From positions 1-64,000 of IMG/VR virus record IMGVR_UViG_3300049259_000288: a DNA stretch of 64,000 nt. One strand, given 5' to 3'. A program made the position numbers and the translations under genes. Shown piece after piece: positions 36,123 to 45,466 of the stretch (position 1 is its first letter; every line of letters begins with the position of its first letter). A model generated the notes under the pieces. That model was not told where the DNA came from, did no database searches, and was given only the letters and a program-made list of their open reading frames with translations. This stretch comes from a virus.

Positions 36123-36643
36123 TGACCGTCGACTTCACCACCGGCGGCAAGCGCGACCGGCTGATCCGCGACGCCGTGGCCGGCGTGGTCAAGGACGGCA
36201 TCGACTCCCTCGGCTGGCTCAGCGGGACGCGCAAGCACCTGCCGATCAACTGGCGCGATGAGGCGATCACCGAGACCGACACCGTGGTGCCGCTGAACAC
36301 CATCACGCTGGTGTCCGACAGCGAGCGGGACGAGGAGCGCGAGCTCGGCACCAACGCCACCGAGGACCGCTGGTCGTTCTGGGTCGACTTCTACGCCGAG
36401 AACGAGGACATCGGCCGCGAGATGATCGGTGACGTCCGGGACATCCTGCGCGGCAAGTACCCGTCGATCGGGCGGACGGCGCCGGTGGTGCTGGTCTATG
36501 ACCCGCTCTCGGACCCGCCCGAGCTGCTCTTCGGGCTCGAGATCGAGAACGTCGAACCCGACCGGCCGCCCCGGCAGACCCAGCGCCCATTCGAGCAGTT
36601 CTGGTTCACCTGCTCCTTCGATGTGGTCGACGAGCGTGACTGA
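36122..36643 (+). CDS. Tail-terminator-like or connector protein, 173 aa
   Basis: ATG in TGATGACC overlapping the upstream stop. The sequence has beta strands interrupted by helices (WSFWVDFYAENEDIGREMIG, VVLVYDPLSDPPELLFGLEI) and ends FEQFWFTCSFDVVDERD. Position before the major tail protein suggests a tail terminator. No direct motif. Confidence 0.65.
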   Translation: MTVDFTTGGKRDRLIRDAVAGVVKDGIDSLGWLSGTRKHLPINWRDEAITETDTVVPLNTITLVSDSERDEERELGTNATEDRWSFWVDFYAENEDIGREMIGDVRDILRGKYPSIGRTAPVVLVYDPLSDPPELLFGLEIENVEPDRPPRQTQRPFEQFWFTCSFDVVDERD

Positions 36644-36929
36644 CGAGCTCGCCAGCCTGGTCGAAGACCGGTCGCGCGCCGCGGTCAAGCGGATCCTGTC
36701 GCTCAAGGAGCGCATTGCGGATCCCCACCTGGAAAAGCGGGACCAGGAGAGGCTTCGTGCGGTCGTCGTCGACGAGATCGGCGAGCTCACGCGCCTGTCC
36801 TCCACGCTGCTGCGTTCGCTGAGCGGCCAGCTCGTGGACGGGTACGCCATGAACCAGATGTGGCTCGAGCAGATCGCCCAGAGCCTGGGCGTCGAGCTCG
36901 AGGAGGTGGAGGGTGCCCGCACCGTATAG
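36636..36929 (+). CDS. Small helical structural-region protein, 97 aa
   Basis: GTG start overlaps the upstream stop. Almost all helix with DERSRAAVKRIL-like charge patterning (SLKERIADPHLEKRDQERLR) and an amphipathic C-terminus. Function unknown. Confidence 0.7.
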   Translation: MTDELASLVEDRSRAAVKRILSLKERIADPHLEKRDQERLRAVVVDEIGELTRLSSTLLRSLSGQLVDGYAMNQMWLEQIAQSLGVELEEVEGARTV

Positions 36930-37851
36930 GCACGCCCGGATGCTCGACGCCCATCTCGTGGCGACGTCGCATGACATGGGCCAGGCCTACAACCTCGCGC
37001 TGGTGGACGCCTTCGTCGCCGCCGTGGAAGCCGCTGGCACTGAGGTCGGCAAGGTCCTGCGCGACATCACCCGTGTCATGGCATCGGGCGTGGGCGATGC
37101 GCAGCTCGCCAAGGCCCACGAGACCATCGCCCGCAAGGGCCAGGACTCGGTGCTGCGCTCCTATGACCAGGTGGTCACCGCGCGCAACAAGCGCCGCCTG
37201 GGGCCCTACCGCGACGTCATCGACCCGCCGTCGCGCCCGCAGAACGTCCGCTTCGCCAACGGCAAGCTGCGCGCGGCACTGGGCGCGGCGGACTTCTGGG
37301 AGGCCGATGCCCACGGCATCCGCTTCATCAACGTCGACATGCTCAACCACCGGGCTCGGCAGTGGGCCCGTCTGTCCGCGGGCGCCGGCGGCCGTGGCGC
37401 GGGCAGCAAGCAGCGGTTCGAGGTGAAGTGGGGCGAGCTCGTGGTGGCGAGCCTCGGGCTGAACATGCGCCCCTCGCCATCCTTCGTGGTCCCGAAGGGC
37501 TACTGGTTCGATCCCGAGTCCGGGCATCCGGTCGGCCCGGGAGCTCGCGGCACGTCCCGCTTCTTCCCCATGGGTGAGGGCCCTCGTTCCGGTGCGCGCT
37601 CTTCTCTCGTCGGCAAGAACGCCGATGGCAAGAAGGTCCGGGTGCCCATGCAGCGTCGACGCGTCTCGAGGGGCATCGAGGCGCGCAACTTCCTCGACGC
37701 CGGCGTGCGGCGCATCGCGCGCGAGATCGGGCCCACCTACGAGCGCGTCCACCGGGAGTGGTTCGAGACCAAGGTCGCGCACGCCCGTCCGGCGTCCCAG
37801 ACCTTCCACGTGACCGTGCGGAAGAACCTGGCATCCGTCGGCGTCCGGTGA
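36913..37851 (+). CDS. Structural-region protein, 312 aa
   Basis: GTG start overlaps the upstream gene. Helical first third, then a basic Gly-rich loop (LSAGAGGRGAGSKQRFEVKW) and a Pro/Gly-rich region with FFPMGEGPRSGARSSLVG. The end is helical and basic. Its stop codon forms the first block of promoter E. Possibly a minor head or tail protein; not recognised. Confidence 0.68.
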   Translation: MPAPYRHARMLDAHLVATSHDMGQAYNLALVDAFVAAVEAAGTEVGKVLRDITRVMASGVGDAQLAKAHETIARKGQDSVLRSYDQVVTARNKRRLGPYRDVIDPPSRPQNVRFANGKLRAALGAADFWEADAHGIRFINVDMLNHRARQWARLSAGAGGRGAGSKQRFEVKWGELVVASLGLNMRPSPSFVVPKGYWFDPESGHPVGPGARGTSRFFPMGEGPRSGARSSLVGKNADGKKVRVPMQRRRVSRGIEARNFLDAGVRRIAREIGPTYERVHREWFETKVAHARPASQTFHVTVRKNLASVGVR

Positions 37852-37874
37852 ATCTTCGGCCCTCGGCCGCCGAT
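37849..37874 (+). promoter_or_regulatory. Putative phage-sigma promoter, site E (GIY-YIG / major tail operon)
   Basis: TGAA-N16-GCCGAT. The TGA of the first block is the stop codon of the upstream gene. A GTG begins six bases after GCCGATCT (37883), as in sites C, D and F. Spacer starts TCTTCGG, as in site D. Confidence 0.75.
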
Positions 37875-37876
37875 CT

Positions 37877-38149
37877 GTGAGCGTGAACGCTGCAACGCCG
37901 CGCACCGATCAGGCGTTCATCTACGCGCTCTCGGACCCCCGGGACGGCCGGGTTCGGTACGTCGGCAAGACGATCGACGTGGGTCAGCGCCTTGCCGATC
38001 ACATGCAGCCGTCACACTCGGTTGCGCGCGCCTTCGGCACCAGCGGTGCCTACGTCAACCAGATCGTTCACGGGTTGTACCGGCTCGCCGCCGGCGGGCC
38101 GATCCGTGAGTTTGCCGCCGGGCACGTCGCCCAGCCGGCCCAGGTGTAG
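37877..38149 (+). CDS. Truncated GIY-YIG-domain protein, 90 aa
   Basis: Start at GTG 37877 or, better, GTG 37883 at the promoter E start point. The first half is a GIY-YIG N-terminus (FIYALSDPRDGRVRYVGKTI, QRLADHM) that matches the enzyme at 15917. The usual later residues (conserved Glu and Asn) are not obvious, and the C-terminal half (AYVNQIVHGLYRLAAGGP) is unrelated. Probably a degraded homing endonuclease or one fused to other sequence; activity is doubtful. Confidence 0.7.
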   Translation: MSVNAATPRTDQAFIYALSDPRDGRVRYVGKTIDVGQRLADHMQPSHSVARAFGTSGAYVNQIVHGLYRLAAGGPIREFAAGHVAQPAQV

Positions 38150-38161
38150 GAGGAATCGGTC

Positions 38162-39379
38162 ATGGCAGTGAAAAGTGGGCAGTTCCTCCACGTCGCGAAC
38201 GGCTACCTCATCGACCGCATCCAGTCCGCTGGGGCGGGGAACCTCAACATCCCCGAGGAGCGGATCTACGAGCTCGGCAACTACAAGACCGTCGGCCTGA
38301 TCCGCGACACCCCGGATCTGGCCTTCGACCTCGAGTCCCTCGACCCCACGGTCGAGATCGAGGCCATCCTCATGGGGATCGACCCCACGACGGTCTCGGC
38401 CGGCGACGAGATCGACTTCGCCGACTGCCAGCCCATCGACATCGTCGCCCCGTTCAAGGACCAGGGCGGCGTGTTCACGACGGTCAAGGGCGTCATCGTC
38501 CCCGAGCTCCGCATGGAGTCGGCGGCCTACCGCGCCGGTGTCCGCCAGAACTTCTCCAAGCAGTTCTCGCTGCGCGGCGACTCGATCTACTACACCCAGG
38601 GCACGCCGTACGCGGCGGTCTACACCGTGCCGGGCTCGGGTGGGACGGGCCCGTACGTGCTGGCGCACACGGCGCTGCCGTACGTCGACAGCCACGGCGA
38701 CACGCGCTACGTCCTCAACGCCCGCCTGGTCTACGCCTCGGGTGCCACGCGCCGGCTGGTGCACGGTGTCGACTACACCGACACCAACGCCAACATCACG
38801 CTGGCTTCGGCGCCGCCGGCGGGCACGCTGCTGCGGGTCGTCTACGGCTCGGCCGCCGCCGCCACCTTCGCCCAGGCGGGGCACCCGACCAGCTCGGTCA
38901 AGCCGGCCGCGGCCCGAGCCCGCAACGTCAAGGTCTACGTCGGCCCGCAGGGTGGTCCGCTCACCCAGTGGCTGGGCGTGCAGACCGTCGAGGCGAACTG
39001 GCGCGTCAACCTCGACCGTGACGAGGAGCTCGGCAACGACCAGATCGTCGCCGCCGACTACGACACCGCCGAGGTCACCGGCAGCCTGGCCGTCCGGGCA
39101 CGGGACGTGGCCTACCTCTTCGACCGCATCGCCGAGGTCACGGACACGGCGAACTCGGGCGTCGTCGCCGGCACGCTGTCGTCGATCCCGCTCGAGGTCG
39201 AGGTGCAGATCGAGAACATCACGACCGGCGACGTCGAGGAGACCCTCTTCGTTCCCGACGCCGTGATCCAGCCGCCAGCCATCCAGGGCCGTGTCCAGCA
39301 GAAGATCGAGACGAGCTTCCCGTTCACCAGCGAGAGCGGAACGCTCCTCGCCTACTCGGGCGAGCGCCCGGCGTCGTAG
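38162..39379 (+). CDS. Major tail protein
   Basis: 405 aa; ATG after GGAGGAATCGGTC. Beta-rich with ELGNYKTVGLIRDTPDLAFD and RQNFSKQFSLRGDSIYY at the N-terminal half and an Ig-like C-terminal part. Position before the frameshifted tail chaperones and tape measure is diagnostic. Polymerises to form the tail tube. Confidence 0.82.
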   Translation: MAVKSGQFLHVANGYLIDRIQSAGAGNLNIPEERIYELGNYKTVGLIRDTPDLAFDLESLDPTVEIEAILMGIDPTTVSAGDEIDFADCQPIDIVAPFKDQGGVFTTVKGVIVPELRMESAAYRAGVRQNFSKQFSLRGDSIYYTQGTPYAAVYTVPGSGGTGPYVLAHTALPYVDSHGDTRYVLNARLVYASGATRRLVHGVDYTDTNANITLASAPPAGTLLRVVYGSAAAATFAQAGHPTSSVKPAAARARNVKVYVGPQGGPLTQWLGVQTVEANWRVNLDRDEELGNDQIVAADYDTAEVTGSLAVRARDVAYLFDRIAEVTDTANSGVVAGTLSSIPLEVEVQIENITTGDVEETLFVPDAVIQPPAIQGRVQQKIETSFPFTSESGTLLAYSGERPAS

Positions 39380-39445
39380 TCACTCGAGCAAGACCGGGGC
39401 CTTCGGGCCATGTGCGGCGAGAGCCGTAGGAGAAAGGGGTAGTCC

Positions 39446-40381
39446 ATGGGGAACCGCTCGAAGCAGCGGCGCCTTGGCGATCTGTACGTCATGGGCACGC
39501 CGGTGGAGGTCACCGGCAGGCTCGGTGACGTGACCACCGTCTGGGTGCAGAAGCTCGATCCCGTCGACCACGACACGTGCGTGCGCAAGGCGAAGGCGGC
39601 GCGCGCCCGGGCTCGGGCGTCCTACCGTGACACCGACAGCGAGGAGTACCTCGACGCACGGGACACGGTGGAGTCGATCCCGCGAGAGACCCTGATCGAG
39701 ACCATCATCTCGCCCGAGGTCGACAAGATCCGCGAGTCGGTCCGGGCCGAGCTGTCGATGGGCGAGGACAGCGAGTGGGCCAAGGACGACTACCTCTCCG
39801 GGCTCTACGACGAGTGGGGCGACGCCCTCTCGGCGCGCTACGAGGAGGATCCCGATGATCCCGAGGCGCTCCGCGTGCTCGCCGAGTTCGAGCGGTTCGA
39901 GGCGGCGCTCAAGGAGGCGCTCGACCCCCAGGTCGACGAGCTCCGCACGATGTGGACCGCAGCCGACGAGTCGGCGCTGCAGGAGAAGGCGCTCGAGGTG
40001 CTCATCGAGCGCCAGCTGCAGGAGCGGTGGCTTGAGGAGTTCGTCCGCTCGGAGGTCTGGCTTGCCACGCGAGAAGCCTGCGAGCACTGCCTGAGCGAGA
40101 TCGACGAGGCCCGTCGTCGCATCGACGCTGGCGAGCCGCCCCAGGACGCCAAGAACCTCCACCAGGACCCGCACCCTCGCTACTACTTCGTCGATCGGGT
40201 CGAGGTCGATCGGCTCCCACCGCATGTCCGCTCCTACCTCGAGGCCGTCTACATGCAGGTCGCGGTGGACGCTACGGAGGGAAAAGACTTGCCGGAGACT
40301 GGGGCTTCCTCCGGCTCGTCCGACTCGTCCGAAGCGGAGGAGACACCAGCGTCCTCTGGCCCCGCGGCTGTACCCGCGTAG
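39446..40381 (+). CDS. Tail assembly chaperone, first frame (G-like)
   Basis: 311 aa; ATG after GGAGAAAGGGG. Acidic and helical, as in tail chaperones. Near its end lies the heptamer GGGAAAA (40279-40285), read G-GGA-AAA in frame, where a minus-one shift continues into the next frame to 40626. Most ribosomes would end at 40381. Such pairs bind the tape measure during tail assembly. Confidence 0.85.
   Translation: MGNRSKQRRLGDLYVMGTPVEVTGRLGDVTTVWVQKLDPVDHDTCVRKAKAARARARASYRDTDSEEYLDARDTVESIPRETLIETIISPEVDKIRESVRAELSMGEDSEWAKDDYLSGLYDEWGDALSARYEEDPDDPEALRVLAEFERFEAALKEALDPQVDELRTMWTAADESALQEKALEVLIERQLQERWLEEFVRSEVWLATREACEHCLSEIDEARRRIDAGEPPQDAKNLHQDPHPRYYFVDRVEVDRLPPHVRSYLEAVYMQVAVDATEGKDLPETGASSGSSDSSEAEETPASSGPAAVPA
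40279..40285 (+). other. Programmed minus-one frameshift site GGGAAAA
   Basis: Fits X-XXY-YYZ in the reading frame of the first chaperone gene. After slippage the new frame is open from 40285 for 113 codons and encodes a chaperone-like extension. Confidence 0.85.
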
Positions 40382-40626
40382 AGGACATCCCTTGGGATCT
40401 CGTCAACGCCGTGGACCACGCACACATGGTCCTCAACTGGCACGAGAACCGCCCCAGCAAGGAGATCCCGCCTCGATGGATGTGGCACGTGGACCACGAG
40501 ATCACCGATTGGTTCGAGCGCATCTCCAACGAGCAGGACGCCAAGTCGAACCCGGTCTCGGGTCGCAATGACGAAGAGGCCCCGATGATGACCAACGAGC
40601 TCGCGGCAGGAGTACGAGGTCGATGA
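40285..40626 (+). CDS. Tail assembly chaperone, frameshift extension (GT-like)
   Basis: Reached by the minus-one shift at GGGAAAA; it starts RLAGDWGFLRLVRLVRSGG and has VLWPRGCTRVEDIPWDLVNA and WHENRPSKEIPPRWMWHVDH. The Trp-rich helical content fits the T part of a GT chaperone. The frame has no good independent start before 40411, supporting expression as a fusion with the first 279 residues of the upstream protein. Confidence 0.82.
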   Translation, partial: RLAGDWGFLRLVRLVRSGGDTSVLWPRGCTRVEDIPWDLVNAVDHAHMVLNWHENRPSKEIPPRWMWHVDHEITDWFERISNEQDAKSNPVSGRNDEEAPMMTNELAAGVRGR

Positions 40627-41090
40627 TCACGAAGGTCTGTACGAAGTGCGGGGTCGAGAAGCCACTCGACTCCTTCGTCACGGAACGACGGACGAAGTCG
40701 GGCCGTGGGGCGCGGTGCCGCGCCTGCCAGTACCTCGCGGTCAAGGACTGGGATCGGCGCCATCCCGAGAAGCGCGCCGAGTACCTGCGGCGTGAGCGCC
40801 AGGTCCGTCCTGAGCGGACCCGGCAGTACAACCGCCAGCGGTGGGCGCGCCGCGCGAACGCCGGCGGGGTGATCCGCGATGCGGATTGGCGGCGGCTTGT
40901 CGATCGGTTCGGTGGTCGCTGCGCGTACTGCGAGCGCCCGGCGACGTCGCAGGATCACGTCGTTCCGCTGAGTCGCGGTGGTCGGCACACGATCGGCAAC
41001 GTGGTCCCGGCGTGCGGGTCCTGCAATAGCAGCAAGGGCAGCCTGCTGCTCGTCGAGTGGCGGTCGCGTCAGATTCGAGAGGCGGCGTAG
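40623..41090 (+). CDS. HNH endonuclease within the tail operon
   Basis: 155 aa; ATG overlaps the chaperone stop. N-terminal zinc ribbon (VCTKCGVEKPLDSF, RCRACQY), then the HNH core RCAYCERPATSQDHVVPLSR, GGRHTIGNVVPACGSCNSSK. SRGGRHT..NVV matches the enzyme at 15352 (SRGGRHTWTNVV). Its position between chaperone and tape-measure genes suggests a homing endonuclease insertion, though HNH genes near packaging genes can have other roles. Confidence 0.87.
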   Translation: MITKVCTKCGVEKPLDSFVTERRTKSGRGARCRACQYLAVKDWDRRHPEKRAEYLRRERQVRPERTRQYNRQRWARRANAGGVIRDADWRRLVDRFGGRCAYCERPATSQDHVVPLSRGGRHTIGNVVPACGSCNSSKGSLLLVEWRSRQIREAA

Positions 41091-41092
41091 CC

Positions 41093-44000
41093 ATGCCTCC
41101 CTCGAACTTCCAGCTGGTCATCGAGGCGCTGCTTCGCACGCCGAACGTGCGCGGCTTCGCTGGCGAGTTCGAGTCGACCATGGCGCGCATCCGCGCCCAG
41201 GCAGCGGCGGGAACGACGACGCCACAGCGGGCGTCGAAGGAGCTTCGCTCCTCAGCGGCCGCCACCGAGGCGGCGATCCAGCTTGAGGGACAGGGAGGGT
41301 TCCTCAGCAGCCAGGAGCAGGATGCGCTCCGCAAGCACTTCCGCCAGCTCTACGCGAACACTGTTCGGGAGACGCGGACGCTACTCGGCAAGGAGGTCAC
41401 CCTTGCCACCCAGAAGCAGGTCGAGACCGAAGCGCGGCGCCAGATCGGCCGCTCGGGAAGTCCGATCGTCCCGTCGCTGCAGACGGACCCCGCTCGCAAC
41501 CAGCCCTCGCTGAGCCCGGCCATCACGCGCATCCAGCGACGGCTGGCCGAGATCGCGCTCACCGACCTCGACTACATCGAGGAGCGCGCCAAGCTCGTCT
41601 CCGCGCTGCGCCGGCTGCGCACGGCAGAGAACGCGGTCGCCGAGGCGCTCGAGAGCCCGGAGGTCCGCGGCGAGCGAGAGTCGGTCCGCGCTGAGCAGGC
41701 GCGCAACCGCCGAGCGGCCGCCCTCGGCGTGCCGGAGAGGTCCGTCGGCCGAGACGCCAACGGCCAGCTGCGGACCGAGACCACCGCGGACTACGAGGCT
41801 CGTCTCGACGCCGCCAAGATCCACCAGGCCAACGTCAAGAAGATCCACACCATCAACACCCTGACCGACGAGCAGAAGCAGCTCCAAGCCGTCGCCAACG
41901 AGGACCAGGCCGCACTCAACCGGGAGATCAAGGAGCGCCAGCTCGCCGAGCGTCGCGCCCGGAACGGTCCCGCCGGCTTCTTCCGCACCGCTCTCAACAT
42001 CGCCCACGGCCGTCCTGGGCGCACGGTGGACGCCGCCGACGAGCAGGGGCCAGTCCAGTTCCTGGCCTCTCGCCTGCTGACCACGGCGTCCTATGGCGCC
42101 TCGGCGGCGCTGCTCTACGGCTTCGTCAACAGCGCCCGGGAGGCCACCAAGCAGGCGCTTGAGCTGCAGCGCGTCACCGAGCGACTGCGGGCCCAGTTCC
42201 AGGCGCTCGGCCAAGGGGATCAGTTCACCGGCTTCCGTCGTTCTCTGCTCAGCATCGCGCGCGACACGGGTGTGGCCGGCAGCGACGTCGTCGAAGTCGG
42301 CCTGCAGATGAAGGGCGCCTTCGGCGACACCGAGCTCGCCGTCCGGCGGACCAGCGAGGCGATCCGGGCGGCCCAGATCTCGGGTCTGCCCCTCGCCGAG
42401 GTCGTCGACTCGCTGACCGCGGCGTCCATCTCCTACGGCGTGTCGATCGACGCCATCTCCGACAAGGCCATCGGCATCGAGCAGCGGTTCGGTGTGCTCG
42501 CTGGCGCGTCGATCAAGTCCTTCGGTGATTTCGCGTCGACGGCGGAGGAAGTCGGGCTCAACCTGAACGAGGTCGCCGGCATCCTCGGCGTGATCAACCA
42601 GCGATCGGGCAAGGGGCTCGGGGCCATCACCGAGGGTCTGTCGCGCGTGCTGCCCCAGGTCCACGACAAGTTCGCCGACATCCTGCTGCTCGCCAACCAG
42701 GACCCGGCGCTCCGTCCGTCGTTGCCGAAGCTGCAGGAGGAGGTCGCCGGCGGCCAGAGCGGTCAGGTGCTCCTCACCCTGGCGGGGGCGTGGGACCACC
42801 TCGGTCGCTCGACGCGATCGACGATCCTCACCATGCTGGGCGCCAGCCGCAACGCCCAGTACCTCATCCCGCTCTTCGAGGGCAACGCCAAGCTGGCGGA
42901 GGAGGCAGCGCGCGCCAACGAGGACGACGGCAAGGCCATCGCCTACCAGGCCGCTCAGCACCGCACGCTCAGCTACGAGCTCGGGCGGCTCCGTGAGCAG
43001 TTCAATCAGATCGCCGGCTCCCTCGGCCGGTTGGGTCTGCTGCAGGGCTTCTCTGCCCTCGCGGGCCTCGCCGTTGGTCTCGCCACCGGCATCGGCACGC
43101 TCGTGCGCATCCTCGCCGACCTGAACGACGCCGCCAATGGCATCCCCTCGAGGCTGCTGGCGATCGCCTTCGCGATGGCTGCTCTCACGAAGGCGGCGGC
43201 CGCCGGCGCGGCTATCCGCACGGTCCTCAGCGGCTACGGCATCGGCATCGGTGGCGTTGGTCGCAGCGCCGCAGAGGGTGAGGAGCTTGCAGCCGCCACC
43301 GGAGGGCGTCTCGCAGGTGCCGGTCGGGGCGCGCTCGCAGCGACCGGACTGCCGGCCATCGGTGGTGCTGTCGGGCGAGGCCTCGGCGCTCTCGGTGCCG
43401 GCGGCGCGGCGGAGGCCATCGCCGGCAGCACGCTGGCCGCCACCGGGGTGGGCGTCCTCGCTGTGGGCGCTGTCGCCGGCGGCCTCTACCTGCTCAGCAA
43501 GTCTCAAGGCGAGCGCGACCGCAAGGAGAAGGCGGCCAACGCCGCCGCCAAGCGCACCATCGACTCGCTGATCCGGACTGGCCGTGTGGCCAACGCAGAG
43601 CTCGACAAGGCCACCAGCGACTTCATCAAGGCCGAACAGGGTGGACCTGGTGGCCCCGAGAAGCTCGGGCCTGGTGAGGCGTATGACCGTCTCGCTGCTG
43701 GCGAACAGCGGCACCCCTCGCGCGACGACAAGCACAAGGGAATCCTCGGCGCCGCCTCGCGTTTCCTCGGCCGCGTCGGTGGACTCGGCAACGTCTTCGG
43801 CAACTCCGATGACAGCGAGGACGTCGGCGACGAGTACAACAAGGCACTCGTCGAGGCGACCGAAAAGCGGTTCAAGGCTGCTGTGGGTCTCGGACTTCTC
43901 GGCAAGCACGCCACCGCTCCTGAGCACCTCTCGGGCAAGAAGCTGCGAGAGGCCGTCGCGTTTCTCCGCGGCCTGTCGACCAAGCAGAAGGGCAAGGTCG

Positions 44001-45466
44001 ACGAGGCCGTCGACGCCCAGGATGGTGTCGACAAGGCCGTCGCCGACGGCGGCGCCAACATCCTCAAGTCGGCGCAGCAGCTGGCGCAGAGCTACGCCGA
44101 TGGCGAGATCGCCTGGGATGCCTACATCGCGGCGCTCAAGTCCCAGATCGCGGCGCTCGGCACGAGTCCCGAGACCGCTGATGCCGTGGCCGCGCTGCAC
44201 CAGCAGGAGCGCCAGGCGCTGGTTGACCACACGAACGCGCTTGGTCAGCTTGCCAAGACCCAGGGCCAGGTCGCGCTCGGGTCCGATCCCACCGCGCATC
44301 AGCGGGCCCAGCAGCAGCGCCGTGATGCCGAGGTCGATCTCTACACGAAGCTGGCTCAGCCGCACAGCGACGACCAACGGAGACAGGCCGAGGCCGACTT
44401 CGCCGCGGCGATCCAGCAGGCGGACAAGGCCGATGCCGATGCTGCTGAGAACGCAGCCATCGCCCACCTGAACTTCCAGCTCGCGCAGACCGAGGACCCC
44501 CAGCAGCAGGCGCGGATCCGTCAGTCGATCGCTGCCCTCAAGGTCTCCTACGCCAATGCCGACGAGCTTGACGCCGCGAAGCAGGAGCAGGTCGAGGCGG
44601 CGCGCCAGGCCCGCGACGCCGATCGCGCCGTGCAGGACTCCCGGCACGACCTGGCCGAGGCCCAGGCGGGAAGCAACGATCAGCTGTTGGCCGTGATCGC
44701 CCAGGACCGCGCCAAGGACCAGGTCGAGCGCGCCCGCGGCGCCGGCACCGCTGCTCAGCTCGAGGCCATGGCAGCGAAGATCAGAGCCGACCGCCAGATG
44801 GAGGACTACATGGTCGACGCCGCGCGTGCGCGGCGCGAACTCGCCATTGCCGTCGCCGAGTCCGTCGGTGACGCTGCCAAGGTCGGCCAGCTGACCGTGG
44901 AGCAGGCCAATGAGGACCTGCGCATCATCAAGGAGAAGCAGTCCAAGGGCGAGGCCGACCAGGGCGATGTTGACCGCGCCACGGCCGCCAAGGTGAAGGC
45001 CGAGGCTGCCGAGAAGACGCGTGCGCGTAACGACCGGATCGGTGATCTTGAGTACCTCTTCGACTTCGACAAGATCACGGCGAACGAGCTCATCAACGGT
45101 CTCACCGCGGAACTGAACACCATCCCGGAGACCAACAAGGAAGCGCGTCGGGATATCGAGCGCCGCATCAAGCAGCTGCGCGACGACATGGGCAAGGACC
45201 TGAGCTTCAACCTGCCGACGACGATCCACCTCCCGTCGCTGCTCTACGAGACCCGCCGTCTCACCGCCGAGGGCCGCTTTGGAGCGTCGGGCATCGCCGC
45301 GCTCGGTGGCGCGCCGGCGGCGGGTTCGATGTCGACGTCGACCTACAACGACAACCGCACCCAGCAGATCATCATTCAGGGCGGCAACGCCGAAGAGGTC
45401 AAGCGCGGCGTCCTCGACGCGCTCGACGAGCGGCCGCGGCTCGGCACCTACGCGGGGGTCTACTGA
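41093..45466 (+). CDS. Tail tape measure protein
   Basis: 1457 aa, the second longest protein here. Mostly alpha-helical with two hydrophobic stretches in the middle (about 655-725 and 780-800, e.g. VGVLAVGAVAGGLYLLSKS), typical of tape measures that cross the host membrane during injection. N-terminus MPPSNFQLVIEALL. At about 1.5 angstrom per residue the tail would be roughly 220 nm long. Sequence between 860 and 1300 is coiled-coil-like. Confidence 0.92.
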   Translation: MPPSNFQLVIEALLRTPNVRGFAGEFESTMARIRAQAAAGTTTPQRASKELRSSAAATEAAIQLEGQGGFLSSQEQDALRKHFRQLYANTVRETRTLLGKEVTLATQKQVETEARRQIGRSGSPIVPSLQTDPARNQPSLSPAITRIQRRLAEIALTDLDYIEERAKLVSALRRLRTAENAVAEALESPEVRGERESVRAEQARNRRAAALGVPERSVGRDANGQLRTETTADYEARLDAAKIHQANVKKIHTINTLTDEQKQLQAVANEDQAALNREIKERQLAERRARNGPAGFFRTALNIAHGRPGRTVDAADEQGPVQFLASRLLTTASYGASAALLYGFVNSAREATKQALELQRVTERLRAQFQALGQGDQFTGFRRSLLSIARDTGVAGSDVVEVGLQMKGAFGDTELAVRRTSEAIRAAQISGLPLAEVVDSLTAASISYGVSIDAISDKAIGIEQRFGVLAGASIKSFGDFASTAEEVGLNLNEVAGILGVINQRSGKGLGAITEGLSRVLPQVHDKFADILLLANQDPALRPSLPKLQEEVAGGQSGQVLLTLAGAWDHLGRSTRSTILTMLGASRNAQYLIPLFEGNAKLAEEAARANEDDGKAIAYQAAQHRTLSYELGRLREQFNQIAGSLGRLGLLQGFSALAGLAVGLATGIGTLVRILADLNDAANGIPSRLLAIAFAMAALTKAAAAGAAIRTVLSGYGIGIGGVGRSAAEGEELAAATGGRLAGAGRGALAATGLPAIGGAVGRGLGALGAGGAAEAIAGSTLAATGVGVLAVGAVAGGLYLLSKSQGERDRKEKAANAAAKRTIDSLIRTGRVANAELDKATSDFIKAEQGGPGGPEKLGPGEAYDRLAAGEQRHPSRDDKHKGILGAASRFLGRVGGLGNVFGNSDDSEDVGDEYNKALVEATEKRFKAAVGLGLLGKHATAPEHLSGKKLREAVAFLRGLSTKQKGKVDEAVDAQDGVDKAVADGGANILKSAQQLAQSYADGEIAWDAYIAALKSQIAALGTSPETADAVAALHQQERQALVDHTNALGQLAKTQGQVALGSDPTAHQRAQQQRRDAEVDLYTKLAQPHSDDQRRQAEADFAAAIQQADKADADAAENAAIAHLNFQLAQTEDPQQQARIRQSIAALKVSYANADELDAAKQEQVEAARQARDADRAVQDSRHDLAEAQAGSNDQLLAVIAQDRAKDQVERARGAGTAAQLEAMAAKIRADRQMEDYMVDAARARRELAIAVAESVGDAAKVGQLTVEQANEDLRIIKEKQSKGEADQGDVDRATAAKVKAEAAEKTRARNDRIGDLEYLFDFDKITANELINGLTAELNTIPETNKEARRDIERRIKQLRDDMGKDLSFNLPTTIHLPSLLYETRRLTAEGRFGASGIAALGGAPAAGSMSTSTYNDNRTQQIIIQGGNAEEVKRGVLDALDERPRLGTYAGVY

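Noticed and set aside
41381-45229. 1282-codon open frame on the minus strand
   Set aside because: It is antisense to the tape measure gene; the frame stays open because of the GC-rich codon pattern. The plus frame has the right neighbours, starts and hydrophobic pattern.
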